Shown: positions 34,959 through 43,594 of the stretch, in pieces
Layout: each line of letters opens with the position of its first letter
Numbering within the stretch: position 1 is the first letter of the stretch
Position numbers and translations under genes: made by a program
Notes under the pieces: model-generated
The model's input: only the letters and a program-made list of their open reading frames with translations
What the model was told of the DNA's origin: nothing
Database searches by the model: none
NCBI RefSeq assembly: GCF_000368045.1
Contig: NZ_KB849230.1
Location: 1-64,000 of the forward strand
Source of the DNA: Acinetobacter johnsonii CIP 64.6
GTDB taxonomy: Bacteria; Pseudomonadota; Gammaproteobacteria; Pseudomonadales; Moraxellaceae
Direction of reading: 5' to 3'
Length of the DNA: 64,000 nucleotides

Positions 34959-36986
34959 ATGACATTAGAAAAAGCAACCTTGCCTGTACCACAGTTTGAT
35001 CAAATCACCTTAGTACAACTCCAACAGCAGATCGAACAAGCAATTCAAGAGGGTCAAAGTTTCTTAAAAGACCTGAGCGAAGTCCCTGAATCAATTCAGG
35101 CACAGCTTGCGGTCTTAGAACAAGTCGATCATTTAGAAAATAATATGAGTGAAGCATGGGGCGTGCTGTCCCACCTCAATGCCGTGATGAACAATGCTGA
35201 AACTCGTGAGGTGTACCAGTCACTATTACCAAGCTTAAGTGAATACTATACCGAGTTAGGTCAACACACAGTACTGTATCAAACCTATCAACACATTCAT
35301 GATGCTGCACAATTTGATCACCTCCCTGAAGCCCAACAAAGTGCGATTAAACTTGCACTGCGCGACTTCAAACTGTCAGGGGTGGCTTTAGAAGGTGAAG
35401 CCAAAAAACGTTATGCAGAAATCTCCGCACGCTTATCACAACTATCATCCGACTTTTCCAACCATGTTCTGGATGCAACCCAAGCCTATTTCAAACCGTT
35501 AGCGGAACATGAACTGGCAGGCTTACCCCAAAGCAGTGTTGAACTGTTAAAACAATATGGTCAGCAGCGCGAACTGGATCAACCCGTTGCCACTTTAGAC
35601 TTCCCATCATATCTGGCAATTATGACCTACGCGGAAAACCGTCCTTTACGCGAAGAACTGTATCGTGCCTATACCACACGTGCATCTGATCAGTCGGAAC
35701 ACGCTGAGTTTGATAACACCGCGGCGATGGAAGAAATCTTAAGCCTGCGTCAGGAAATGGCTGCACTGTTAGGTTTCAACAACTACGCCGAGCTTTCATT
35801 GGCCAGCAAAATGGCGCCAAATGTAGCAACGGTGGATCAGTTCTTACGTGATTTGGCTGAACATTCACGTGCCCCTGCGCTCAAAGAAGTGGCGGAGCTG
35901 AAAGCTATTGCAGCTGAAGATGGCATTGAGGATTTAAAACCGTGGGACAGCACGTATTATTCGGAAAAATTGAAAGTCCAACAGTTCAATTTATCTCAAG
36001 AAGCACTCAAGCCCTACTTCCCTGCACCCAAGATTTTGCAGGGCTTATTTAGCATTGTGAACCGTCTTTATGGGATTCAAATTGTGGAGCGTGAAGCCCC
36101 TGTTTGGCACGCAGATGCACGCTATTTTGAACTCGAAGATCAAGGTGCAGTGGTCGGTGGATTCTACTTTGACCTCTATGCACGTCAGGGCAAACGTGGT
36201 GGCGCATGGATGAGTGGTTTCCGCTCTCGCACCCAAACAACGCAAGGCCTACAAAAACCTATTTGCTATATGGTGTGTAACTTTACGCCACCTGTGGGAG
36301 ATCAAGCAGCGCTGCTGACACATGATGAAGTGATTACCTTGTTCCATGAATTTGGACATAGTTTACATCATATGTTGACAGAAGTTGACAATATTGCGGT
36401 TGCGGGGACACACGGCGTGGCATGGGATGCGGTAGAGTTACCAAGCCAATTCATGGAGTTTTGGGCATGGGATACCGAAAGCTTAGACCTGCTCAGTGCA
36501 CATATTGAGACCCAAGAAACCTTACCAAAAAGTCTACTGAAAGCCTTGCTGGACGCGCGTTTCTTCCAATCTGGCATGCAAAGTTTACGTCAAATTGAGT
36601 TTGCCCTGTTCGATCTCAGCATTCATAAAGCAGCCCCTGCTTTGAAAGCAGATCAGATCCAAGCCACCTTAAATGACATCCGTGCACAATACGCTGTTTT
36701 AGAGACTACTCCTTATAACCGATTCCAACATAGCTTCAGCCATATTTTCGCAGGCGGCTATGCAGCGGGTTATTATTCTTATAAATGGGCGGAAGTTTTG
36801 GCCAGTGATGCCTTCGATCGCTTCGAAAATGAAGGGATTTTTAATACTGCCACTGGAAAAGAATTTCGTCAGTTTATTCTAGCAGTTGGCGGAAAAGATA
36901 CAGCGCTTGATGCATTTATCAATTTCCGTGGACGCGAGCCAAAAATAGATGCTTTACTTCGTCATCAAGGTTGGACGAACCGCTAA
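34959..36986 (+). CDS. prlC: M3 family oligopeptidase (oligopeptidase A type)
   Basis: This 675-residue cytoplasmic zinc peptidase degrades short peptides, including cleaved signal peptides. The HEFGH motif (His463, Glu464, His467) gives two zinc ligands and the base; the third ligand Glu lies ~28 residues on, in WDAVELPSQFMEF. The FxHxFxxGYAAGYYSYKW block near residues 590-610 closes the active site. Length matches E. coli PrlC. A YheV-like gene follows 46 bp downstream. Confidence 0.94.
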   Translation: MTLEKATLPVPQFDQITLVQLQQQIEQAIQEGQSFLKDLSEVPESIQAQLAVLEQVDHLENNMSEAWGVLSHLNAVMNNAETREVYQSLLPSLSEYYTELGQHTVLYQTYQHIHDAAQFDHLPEAQQSAIKLALRDFKLSGVALEGEAKKRYAEISARLSQLSSDFSNHVLDATQAYFKPLAEHELAGLPQSSVELLKQYGQQRELDQPVATLDFPSYLAIMTYAENRPLREELYRAYTTRASDQSEHAEFDNTAAMEEILSLRQEMAALLGFNNYAELSLASKMAPNVATVDQFLRDLAEHSRAPALKEVAELKAIAAEDGIEDLKPWDSTYYSEKLKVQQFNLSQEALKPYFPAPKILQGLFSIVNRLYGIQIVEREAPVWHADARYFELEDQGAVVGGFYFDLYARQGKRGGAWMSGFRSRTQTTQGLQKPICYMVCNFTPPVGDQAALLTHDEVITLFHEFGHSLHHMLTEVDNIAVAGTHGVAWDAVELPSQFMEFWAWDTESLDLLSAHIETQETLPKSLLKALLDARFFQSGMQSLRQIEFALFDLSIHKAAPALKADQIQATLNDIRAQYAVLETTPYNRFQHSFSHIFAGGYAAGYYSYKWAEVLASDAFDRFENEGIFNTATGKEFRQFILAVGGKDTALDAFINFRGREPKIDALLRHQGWTNR

Positions 36987-37032
36987 AAAAGTGAGTAAAC
37001 TAGGCGCCTAAATTGTTCAGAAGGTAAGTCTA

Positions 37033-37251
37033 ATGACTATTAAACGTCGTTTCATTGCAGGTGCAAAATGTCCTAAATGTCAGGCGATGGATCGAGTTGT
37101 TATGCTTACCTCGAATGACGATGAATGGATTGAATGTATCGACTGTGGTTATTCTGAGAATCGTCCAACTCATGTAGACGAGCCTCAGATCGCCGCTATC
37201 CCTGACGAGGTTGGGGTCATTCAATTTAAACCACGTCAATCCAAAGAATAA
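37033..37251 (+). CDS. YheV family zinc-ribbon protein
   Basis: This 72-residue cytoplasmic protein has two CxxC pairs (GAKCPKCQAMD and ECIDCGYSE) that should bind one zinc, typical of the YheV/DUF2387 family. The function is unknown. It lies 46 bp after prlC and 12 bp before the next gene, suggesting an operon of three. AAGGTAAG lies ~5 nt before the ATG. Confidence 0.9.
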   Translation: MTIKRRFIAGAKCPKCQAMDRVVMLTSNDDEWIECIDCGYSENRPTHVDEPQIAAIPDEVGVIQFKPRQSKE

Positions 37252-37263
37252 AGGTTGAATCGA

Positions 37264-37683
37264 ATGTCGTCCGTACAACACAACAACCCTAAATTACTCT
37301 GGGGTATTACAGCAGGTTTAGTCGCAATCATTGCGATTTTTGCACTTTATCAATGGTTGTTTGCTGCACAAGAGTCTGCAACACCGATGCACCAAGCGGA
37401 GTTGATTCAACCGACCGTGAAGGCGCTTCCAGAAGCTGAAAAAGCAGCTTCGACCGCCATGGCTGACAACACCATTAAATTGGTCGAAGAAGATATTTTA
37501 AAAGCACCTGTACCTGAAAATGCCTCACTTGCCAAAGAAGAAGTGGCGAAACTGGACGATATTCAAAGCCAGTTGAAGGAACAGGAAAAGAGCTTGCAAG
37601 CACAGCACAAAGATGCCGATGAACTGGTAAAGCTCAAAGAAGAACAAATTAAACTGTTAGAAGCCCAATTGGCTGCTCAGTAA
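37264..37683 (+). CDS. Membrane-anchored coiled-coil hypothetical protein
   Basis: The 139-residue protein has one N-terminal membrane helix (ITAGLVAIIAIFALYQWLF, about residues 13-33) and a periplasmic or cytoplasmic tail rich in Ala, Glu, Lys and Gln. The tail ends in a predicted coiled coil (LDDIQSQLKEQEKSLQAQHK onward). I do not recognise the family. The ATG at 37264 is chosen; AAGG lies ~9 nt upstream. It is probably co-transcribed with prlC and the zinc-ribbon gene, as the transcript terminator follows at 37701. Confidence 0.78.
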   Translation: MSSVQHNNPKLLWGITAGLVAIIAIFALYQWLFAAQESATPMHQAELIQPTVKALPEAEKAASTAMADNTIKLVEEDILKAPVPENASLAKEEVAKLDDIQSQLKEQEKSLQAQHKDADELVKLKEEQIKLLEAQLAAQ

Positions 37684-37700
37684 AATACGGTTATTATTTT

Positions 37701-37742
37701 AAAGACGTTAGCCTATCGACTGATACGCTAACGTCTTTTTTT
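37701..37742 (+). terminator. Terminator of the prlC transcript
   Basis: AAAGACGTTAGC and GCTAACGTCTTT form a 12-bp stem followed by T-rich sequence, 17 bp after the coiled-coil gene. Confidence 0.85.
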
Positions 37743-38036
37743 GCCCTGCTGCTTCATCCACCTTTTCAATCAGCGCAAAGCCATTACACAACTCATCATC
37801 TCTTTTGAACCACCTCCACTAATAAAGTCGCTATACATCACAACCCCTAGCTCATGCCAAGGATATCTTTTAGAAGGAGTTTATTTGTCGATTAGCTCTT
37901 ATCATTGAGCAAGTAAGGGCTGATTTTTTAAGATGGGACGCTTAACAATACCCTTGTACTTTGTTTTGATTTGAGTGGGTAGTCGCTACAAAGAAACCAT
38001 TTTCCTTAAAATCATCATGAATAAAATCCAAAGCAT

Positions 38037-38062
38037 AAAAAAGCATCCGAAGATGCTTTTTT
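38037..38062 (-). terminator. Terminator of the TRAP permease gene
   Basis: AAAAAGCATC and GATGCTTTTT pair around CGAA with T/A tracts on both sides, 23 bp beyond the permease stop. Confidence 0.85.
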
Positions 38063-38085
38063 ATGGTCTAACTCAAGTTCACAAC

Positions 38086-40368
38086 TTAGTGATACCAGCC
38101 AAATAACTTAAAGAAGTATGGAACATAAGCAATGATCAGCATCGCTGGGAACAACACGATCAAAGGTAAAATCCAACGTTCATAACGATAATAGAAAGAT
38201 AAATGACGCACTTCCTCATCGGCCTCATTCACCTCGGCATCACCAATGGATTGTCTTGCTAAAAGATGATTAAGAGCCACAGGTGGTGTCACATAGCCCA
38301 ACTCAAAGCCAATCAAGGTGATCATCCAAAAATGGACAGGATGAATACCATATTGATAGGCCACAGGTGCAACCGTCGCAGAAATCAAGATCACGGCGCC
38401 AAACGGATCCATAATCATCCCAACAAAGACCATCAACCCCAAAATCAGGGTAATGACCAAGAACGTACTGCTAATATCAGTCGGGAAGAAACTCATTACC
38501 TCCGTACGTTCAAGCAATCCGCCCACGCTCACCGACAGTGCCATTAAAATAACCAAAGCACCAATGTGTCCAACGGTTTCACTGATCGAGATATGCATCG
38601 ACTTCCAAAAACCGACTTGGCGTAACACGTCCATGGAACTAGATTGAACCACCCCATGATTCACCACTTGTCCATCATCTGCGGCATTACCATGTAGCCC
38701 TTCACGGTATTCTGCATGGGCAACTTGAGCCCCAGCCAATGCAGGTTCACCACCCGAGTTATAATTTGCGCTGAGTGTCTCATCCCAATGCCCCACAGCA
38801 GGTAAAGGCGCAGGCTGATGACGTAATTTATCAAACAACACGATCATCAATAAAATCACAGGCATCATCACAGGTGCAGTAAATTCATTTAGGTCAGTGT
38901 CTAATAAGAATTTATAGAACATCCACGTGAGGACAAAAATCACGATATAAGGCACAACTGCTAAGAAAGCACGCCCTGATTTCGGTGCGGCCAAACTCGG
39001 TGCCGCGATGCGGAATTTACTCTCTGCAAAGAAGAGTGAAACCACTAAAAACAGTGTTGAGGTCAGTAAGAACGTGTAAACACCATATTGATAAAGCAGG
39101 TCCGTCGTGACTTCTTTGTTTAAGGATGCCACCACGACAATCAATAAGCATGGACGCAAAACAACACCCAGCGAACCCGACATTGCCGTTGCAGCCAAAG
39201 CAAACTGACGACGTCCACCTGCATTCCAGACTTCTTTATAAATAATCGCCCCTGCTGCAATCACAAAGATCCCCGATGCACCCGTATATGCGGTCGGTAA
39301 AGCCGCAGCGATTAAAATCAACCAAGTTAAAGTTTCAGGTGCCAAATTCCATGGACGCAAAATATTTAAGAACAGATCCACGACACGGGTTTGTTTCAAC
39401 AACATACCCGCCCAAATAAACAGTGCTAAATTCAGAAAAATACTCGAGAACTCAACCAACTGTCCCAAGTAAATCCCTTGCCCCATGGGGTAGTCCATGA
39501 AGAAGATAAATGCCACACCCGTAATCACTGCCATGTAGGCATACAGAGGAACACTCAGAAAAGCAAAGCCTAGACGTCCGCCGGCTTTGGCCTCTTTCGG
39601 TGGGCTAAACAGCTGCCACACACTTATCAAGGTGAGTACCGAAAACAGAATCATCCACAGCCAATAAATCAGCTGGGTTTCGCCATTCATCGGTACACCC
39701 GAGTCTTTGACTGAGTTAAATTGACTAATGCTTGAGTAAGTTAATAAACCATTACCCAGTGTCATCAGTAAGCTATAAACACGATAATCCAGCTTGGTTG
39801 CAGGGCCACGCAAACCAATATGATGGATTTTTAAGGTGGCACTAATCGCAGCTAAGACCACCATAAAAATTAATAGAATGGCGCGATTTTCTGTTCCAAA
39901 CTTAAAAATACCAAAAAAAGTGGTTTCAAAATTACGATAGGCACGAATACTTGGATGTGCCTCCATATGTTGCATGGCTTTATCATAAAACTCATACTTT
40001 TCTTCACACTGCTGTACACCTGCCAAAATGGACGCACGCACATCCGCTTCCGAAGCCGTACCAAAGAAGTCAGCGAACTCATCTGCGGCGTTGGCTTGCA
40101 TTTGGGTTTTGACCAAAGCATCCACATTCGGCTGACGATTACACTCTGGTTTGGCAGGCTCTGCCCTTAAAAAAGAGTACTGCATACCCGTGGCTGGATC
40201 GCCATATAAGCGCTCACCCATACGCAGTAATTGGCCATGAATCATTTCACCTGTACCAATTAACAGCGTAAGTAACAGTAAAATCAGAATGACAAAAGTA
40301 GAAATCCACTCGGTCCATATATACTTCAGCAGATCGAGTCCTGATCTGCGCTGTCCATGATTTTGCAT
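38086..40368 (-). CDS. TRAP transporter fused permease (DctQ-DctM type)
   Basis: The 760-residue inner-membrane protein joins a small-subunit-like N-terminal part to a large DctM-type part with many helices (SGSLGVVLRPCLLIVVVASL, the MDPFGAVILISATVAPVAYQYG motif, and GFELGYVTPPVALNHLL). TRAP permeases import organic acids with sodium. Two features are odd: a ~115-residue soluble insertion after the first helix (about residues 43-160, with Cys76 and Cys121) and a ~75-residue hydrophilic loop in the DctM part. No DctP binding protein lies in the window. A lipoprotein and a rhombosortase gene precede it on the same strand. Confidence 0.9.
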   Translation of the reverse strand: MQNHGQRRSGLDLLKYIWTEWISTFVILILLLLTLLIGTGEMIHGQLLRMGERLYGDPATGMQYSFLRAEPAKPECNRQPNVDALVKTQMQANAADEFADFFGTASEADVRASILAGVQQCEEKYEFYDKAMQHMEAHPSIRAYRNFETTFFGIFKFGTENRAILLIFMVVLAAISATLKIHHIGLRGPATKLDYRVYSLLMTLGNGLLTYSSISQFNSVKDSGVPMNGETQLIYWLWMILFSVLTLISVWQLFSPPKEAKAGGRLGFAFLSVPLYAYMAVITGVAFIFFMDYPMGQGIYLGQLVEFSSIFLNLALFIWAGMLLKQTRVVDLFLNILRPWNLAPETLTWLILIAAALPTAYTGASGIFVIAAGAIIYKEVWNAGGRRQFALAATAMSGSLGVVLRPCLLIVVVASLNKEVTTDLLYQYGVYTFLLTSTLFLVVSLFFAESKFRIAAPSLAAPKSGRAFLAVVPYIVIFVLTWMFYKFLLDTDLNEFTAPVMMPVILLMIVLFDKLRHQPAPLPAVGHWDETLSANYNSGGEPALAGAQVAHAEYREGLHGNAADDGQVVNHGVVQSSSMDVLRQVGFWKSMHISISETVGHIGALVILMALSVSVGGLLERTEVMSFFPTDISSTFLVITLILGLMVFVGMIMDPFGAVILISATVAPVAYQYGIHPVHFWMITLIGFELGYVTPPVALNHLLARQSIGDAEVNEADEEVRHLSFYYRYERWILPLIVLFPAMLIIAYVPYFFKLFGWYH

Positions 40369-40550
40369 GTTGTTTCCTATTTTTATTACCGTTCTGTCCA
40401 GCGCAATACACCGTAGAACCTGTCGTTTTAGTCGGCTCGAGCTTGTCCTTTCTCTCTGCCTTTAGATTTTTGTTTTGTTTATCTTTGCATCAAATTTATA
40501 TTTTTGAATATGACAATCTAGATTTTCTTTTTAGAATTTAGGTCAATCCT

Positions 40551-41123
40551 CTATTCATCAAATAGATTCACCCCGATTAAATACAAAGCTGCAATCACAA
40601 TTCCCCAGATCACGCCCAACAAATGTGCTTCGACCAAAACTGGACTCCCGATCAGTTCAGCCGTAGCACTCTCGCCAAAGGTATTTTCCCAAATCAATTT
40701 GCCTAAAATAAGAAACAACACCAAACTCGCAAACATCCGTTCTTTACGGTATAGCAAATGGACAATGGCTATGGCAGTGAACATCCCATGCAGCACACCT
40801 GACAACCCTGCATAGGCTTCAATATCACCCAAAAAATAATAAAAACTCAAACTAATCAGCGGCGGTAAAATCAGCAATAACGCCACAAAATGCCAAACAC
40901 GGGCCCGTGGAAAAATAAAAGGCAAACACATAAAAGCCAGCATATTGAGTGCAAAATGAATCCATCCCACATGCACCCAGTGCGCTGTCCACAAGCGCCA
41001 AATTTCAGGAAAAATATCCACTCGCCAATAAATAAATTGATCTTTAAAAATCTGTAGGCATGCCGAGATCGACACGACAAACGCAATCAAAATGATTTTT
41101 CGATTCAAAAATTGATCATGCAT
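40551..41123 (-). CDS. rrtA: Rhombosortase (GlyGly-CTERM-processing rhomboid protease)
   Basis: This 190-residue, six-helix rhomboid-fold protease has catalytic Ser in YAGLSGVLHG (Ser108) and His in EAHLLG (His167). The WTAHWVHVGWIHFALNMLAF block is typical of rhombosortases, which process GlyGly-CTERM surface proteins exported by type II secretion. No obvious GlyGly-CTERM protein occurs in the window. The ATG at 41123 has AAGGA 6 nt upstream and is preferred over the adjacent GTG. It is 71 bp after the lipoprotein gene. Confidence 0.87.
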   Translation of the reverse strand: MHDQFLNRKIILIAFVVSISACLQIFKDQFIYWRVDIFPEIWRLWTAHWVHVGWIHFALNMLAFMCLPFIFPRARVWHFVALLLILPPLISLSFYYFLGDIEAYAGLSGVLHGMFTAIAIVHLLYRKERMFASLVLFLILGKLIWENTFGESATAELIGSPVLVEAHLLGVIWGIVIAALYLIGVNLFDE

Positions 41124-41194
41124 CACATGTCCTTATCGTGTTGCTCATTTATTTATTGTTATTTTTTCTGCGCTTCGGCTCAGTTTAAAATTGG

Positions 41195-42232
41195 TTAACT
41201 TTCACTAAACAACTCATCTAGCTCAGAACGGTCTTCTTTTTCATCCCAGAAATGTGCCGTACCACCATCCCCAGTTCGTGTCCCCGTGTGTTCAGTCCAA
41301 TAACGATCTGAAATCCCCTGAACCATACTCGAGGCCATACTATCAATCAGTTTAAATTGTGGATTACTCTGTTTTTCATCGCTATAAGAGGCCGCATAAC
41401 TTTTCAATGCATCACGAATCTTGGCATCGTCCCCACTGGCTTGAGCCGCTATTGCATACATTGCATGAGATAAACGAACCCCTTTTTGCTCCCCAATTTG
41501 CATCGATTGTTTCAAGGTCTGATACGGATCAGGTTTGCCTTCACCCGCACCTGGCAATAAGGTCCAAATCACCGCACGTGTTGCATTCGGCGCACCCCAA
41601 AACTTTTCATTGTCTAGACATACCATCCCACGTTCAACAATAGCCGCAATGTCTTTAGGAACATTGACTACACCACCAGAGTTAATATCATTGGTCATGG
41701 CTTGTAACCCACTCAACATCCCCAGCATATATACAGTTTGATCCAAATCACTGTTCATTTTTGGGCAGCCTTCACCCAATGGTTTCTTATATTTCTTTTC
41801 CCATCGGTTTTGAAAAAGTTGATAGCCAGTATATTGACGTTGTGCTGCAGTCGCCGCCCAACGCTTTTGTTCAATTCGAGCATCCTGTGCTTCAGAGACA
41901 TTGCCTGCTTTCGAGGCACGCAAATAACGTAACTCTGCCTCAAGCGCCTGATTCTCCGCACAAATACCTGATGCTGAATAAAGTAGAACCGCCACACGCG
42001 TTGGATCTGCCCCCATGTCTTTGGTCGACATAATCGCAGGAGTCAAAGCATTGCCTGAGTTACACACCATCTCAGCGTCTTCCATGGCTAAAATAGGCGG
42101 TACTATATGTTTTTCACTAAACCCAAGCGCAACATTGGCGCCTGTTTTAACCACTTGTGAACAACCCGAAAATAATAAACTTGTAAGCACTACAACAGCC
42201 ACACCTTGGCCTATTTTTTGGACTTGCGACAT
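41195..42232 (-). CDS. Lipoprotein, possibly a TRAP TatT-type component
   Basis: The 345-residue protein starts with a lipoprotein signal peptide whose lipobox is LFSGC (Cys24 lipidated). The rest is helical with repeat-like stretches (LEAELRYLRASKAGNVSEAQ, TVYMLGMLSGLQAMTNDINSG, LSHAMYAIAAQASGDDAKIR). This resembles the helical-repeat TatT lipoproteins that partner TRAP transporters; the assignment is by impression and by the TRAP permease two genes on. The start ATG at 42232 has AGGA just upstream. An in-frame upstream start (42292) would spoil the signal peptide. Confidence 0.8.
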   Translation of the reverse strand: MSQVQKIGQGVAVVVLTSLLFSGCSQVVKTGANVALGFSEKHIVPPILAMEDAEMVCNSGNALTPAIMSTKDMGADPTRVAVLLYSASGICAENQALEAELRYLRASKAGNVSEAQDARIEQKRWAATAAQRQYTGYQLFQNRWEKKYKKPLGEGCPKMNSDLDQTVYMLGMLSGLQAMTNDINSGGVVNVPKDIAAIVERGMVCLDNEKFWGAPNATRAVIWTLLPGAGEGKPDPYQTLKQSMQIGEQKGVRLSHAMYAIAAQASGDDAKIRDALKSYAASYSDEKQSNPQFKLIDSMASSMVQGISDRYWTEHTGTRTGDGGTAHFWDEKEDRSELDELFSES

Positions 42233-42393
42233 TTTCCTGGCCTCTATTTGTATAATTGTATGTGTCCATGCTGATAAACATAGCAGAAGCATTTTCCGAA
42301 GAAAAGAGTATTTACTCTAAATCAGACCACTACTCTGCCATGAAATAAAAAGCGGAAAATTGACTAAAATGACGCCTTAACTTTTTTTTAGGC

Positions 42394-42433
42394 AAAAAAA
42401 AGTAGCATAGCGACGGTTCGGCACATGCTACTT
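42394..42433 (-). terminator. Terminator of the small membrane protein gene
   Basis: On the minus strand AAGTAGCAT and ATGCTACTT (42425-42433 and 42400-42408) form a 9-bp stem with a 16-nt loop, followed by T8. Confidence 0.8.
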
Positions 42434-42451
42434 ATCAACTGGGAAGCCTAG

Positions 42452-42559
42452 CTAGGCTTTGTTTGGTGCAAATCGTTCCTTCAGCACAGTTCCTAATCGT
42501 CCTATAACAATCGCTAACACAATTGCTACCAATAGAAACATCCAAGTTGGGATCATCAT
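42452..42559 (-). CDS. Small single-helix membrane protein, 35 aa
   Basis: The ORF from ATG 42559 encodes MMIPTWMFLLVAIVLAIVIG followed by a basic tail (RLGTVLKERFAPNKA), one transmembrane helix with a positive C-terminus. AAGGA lies 7 nt upstream and a strong terminator follows 18 bp after the stop, which supports a real short gene. The in-frame extension upstream to 42676 lacks a ribosome site and looks non-coding. Function is unknown. Confidence 0.65.
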   Translation of the reverse strand: MMIPTWMFLLVAIVLAIVIGRLGTVLKERFAPNKA

Positions 42560-42752
42560 ACGATTTTCCTTGTTTGCTGTTGGTGATTTGAATGTACATT
42601 TTAAGATCAAAAAACTGTAGGAAAGTTGTCTGACAATCCAAAAAAGCACATCAGTTTCTTCAGATATGTCAGACAACGCAAAATACGATATGGTTATATT
42701 TATTATTTTTCAATAGTTTAGGTTGATATTACGAATTAAAATTGTCCAACAA

Positions 42753-43139
42753 TTATTGCATTTTAGTAAGTATTTTCAGGGCTTTCCATTGCGTGATGGG
42801 TAACTGATCACACCAAACCAACATCGGTTTTGCTCTAAAATGTTGAAAATAAATCACAATATAAGCACGATGATCCACAATATGGCTGATTTGAACGCGT
42901 TGCGCATTGGTTTGTTTCTGAAGTGACAAAGACCAATCACGGCCATCTAAATGCTGAAGCTGAAAATGTTGCGGCCCACGTAGAAAAAACAAATACAGCA
43001 CAAAGCCAGCAACCAAAGCGATCAGCCACAGTCCAAAAGGAAGTAGCTGATACAGGACCAGCATCAGAACGGCATAAATCGACAACTGAAACACATAAGC
43101 CAAACGGCTGGGTTTAAGTTGAAAATGACGATGTTCCAT
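42753..43139 (-). CDS. YgfX/CptA-like membrane protein
   Basis: The 128-residue protein has two hydrophobic helices (about residues 15-52) and a C-terminal soluble part (HFQLQHLDGRDWSLSLQ, then VYFQHFRAKPMLVWCDQLP-like strands). It lies directly after sdhE with a 5-bp gap, exactly as ygfX follows sdhE in E. coli. YgfX has been described as an inner-membrane toxin of cell division but that role is debated. Assignment rests mainly on context and topology. Confidence 0.78.
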   Translation of the reverse strand: MEHRHFQLKPSRLAYVFQLSIYAVLMLVLYQLLPFGLWLIALVAGFVLYLFFLRGPQHFQLQHLDGRDWSLSLQKQTNAQRVQISHIVDHRAYIVIYFQHFRAKPMLVWCDQLPITQWKALKILTKMQ

Positions 43140-43144
43140 TGCAC

Positions 43145-43402
43145 TTATCCGTGTACATAATGCTTTAATTTTTGAATCAATGTTTTCATTTCAGGGTGCG
43201 GCGGCTCAGAGACTTCCATAAACCAATCCAGCAAATCAGGATCTTCTTGTTCAACCAAGGCCGCAAACATGGCCTTTTCTGCAGAATCCGCCTGAAGATA
43301 ATAATTTTTCACATAAGGGTCAAAGTACACATCAATTTCTTTTAAACCACGACGTGCACGGTAGATTACTTTACGTTCTTCTAGGCTCATTTCTTCAGTC
43401 AT
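43145..43402 (-). CDS. sdhE: Succinate dehydrogenase FAD assembly factor
   Basis: This 85-residue helical protein helps covalent flavin attachment to the SdhA subunit of succinate dehydrogenase. The RARRGLKEID motif (the RGxxE signature) and LDWFMEVSEPPHPEM are characteristic. The ATG at 43402 has GGGGAA upstream. It overlaps nothing and is followed by the ygfX-like gene 5 bp on, the usual two-gene operon. Confidence 0.92.
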   Translation of the reverse strand: MTEEMSLEERKVIYRARRGLKEIDVYFDPYVKNYYLQADSAEKAMFAALVEQEDPDLLDWFMEVSEPPHPEMKTLIQKLKHYVHG

Positions 43403-43594
43403 TACATTCCCCAAATTAATTGAAACGGCTTAGTTTAACCGATCACACCGCCCTCGCCACTAGTTAAATGTCGCAATTTTAACAACTGGCAAAACTCATC
43501 AAAAAATCAAATAGATTTGAGCATTCAGTCCATTGTCGCATGTCCTGCTTTTCACTACTCTCTTAGCAAAATAACAACATCAGGATGAGCTTCC

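Larger units (their letters stand above)
37684..38085. other. Intergenic region with convergent terminators, no gene seen
   Basis: This 402-bp gap holds a plus-strand terminator (37701-37742) and a minus-strand terminator (38037-38062). The ~290 bp between them show no ORF with a ribosome site, no tRNA, and no RNA family I recognise. It may be decayed sequence. Confidence 0.6.

Noticed and set aside
37743..38036. Possible small RNA in the gap after the prlC transcript
   Set aside because: No promoter plus terminator pair encloses it and I recognise no RNA family; recorded only as empty intergenic DNA.
42560..42676. Longer N-terminus for the 35-aa membrane protein
   Set aside because: The upstream extension has no Shine-Dalgarno and no membrane-protein character; the internal ATG has a good site.
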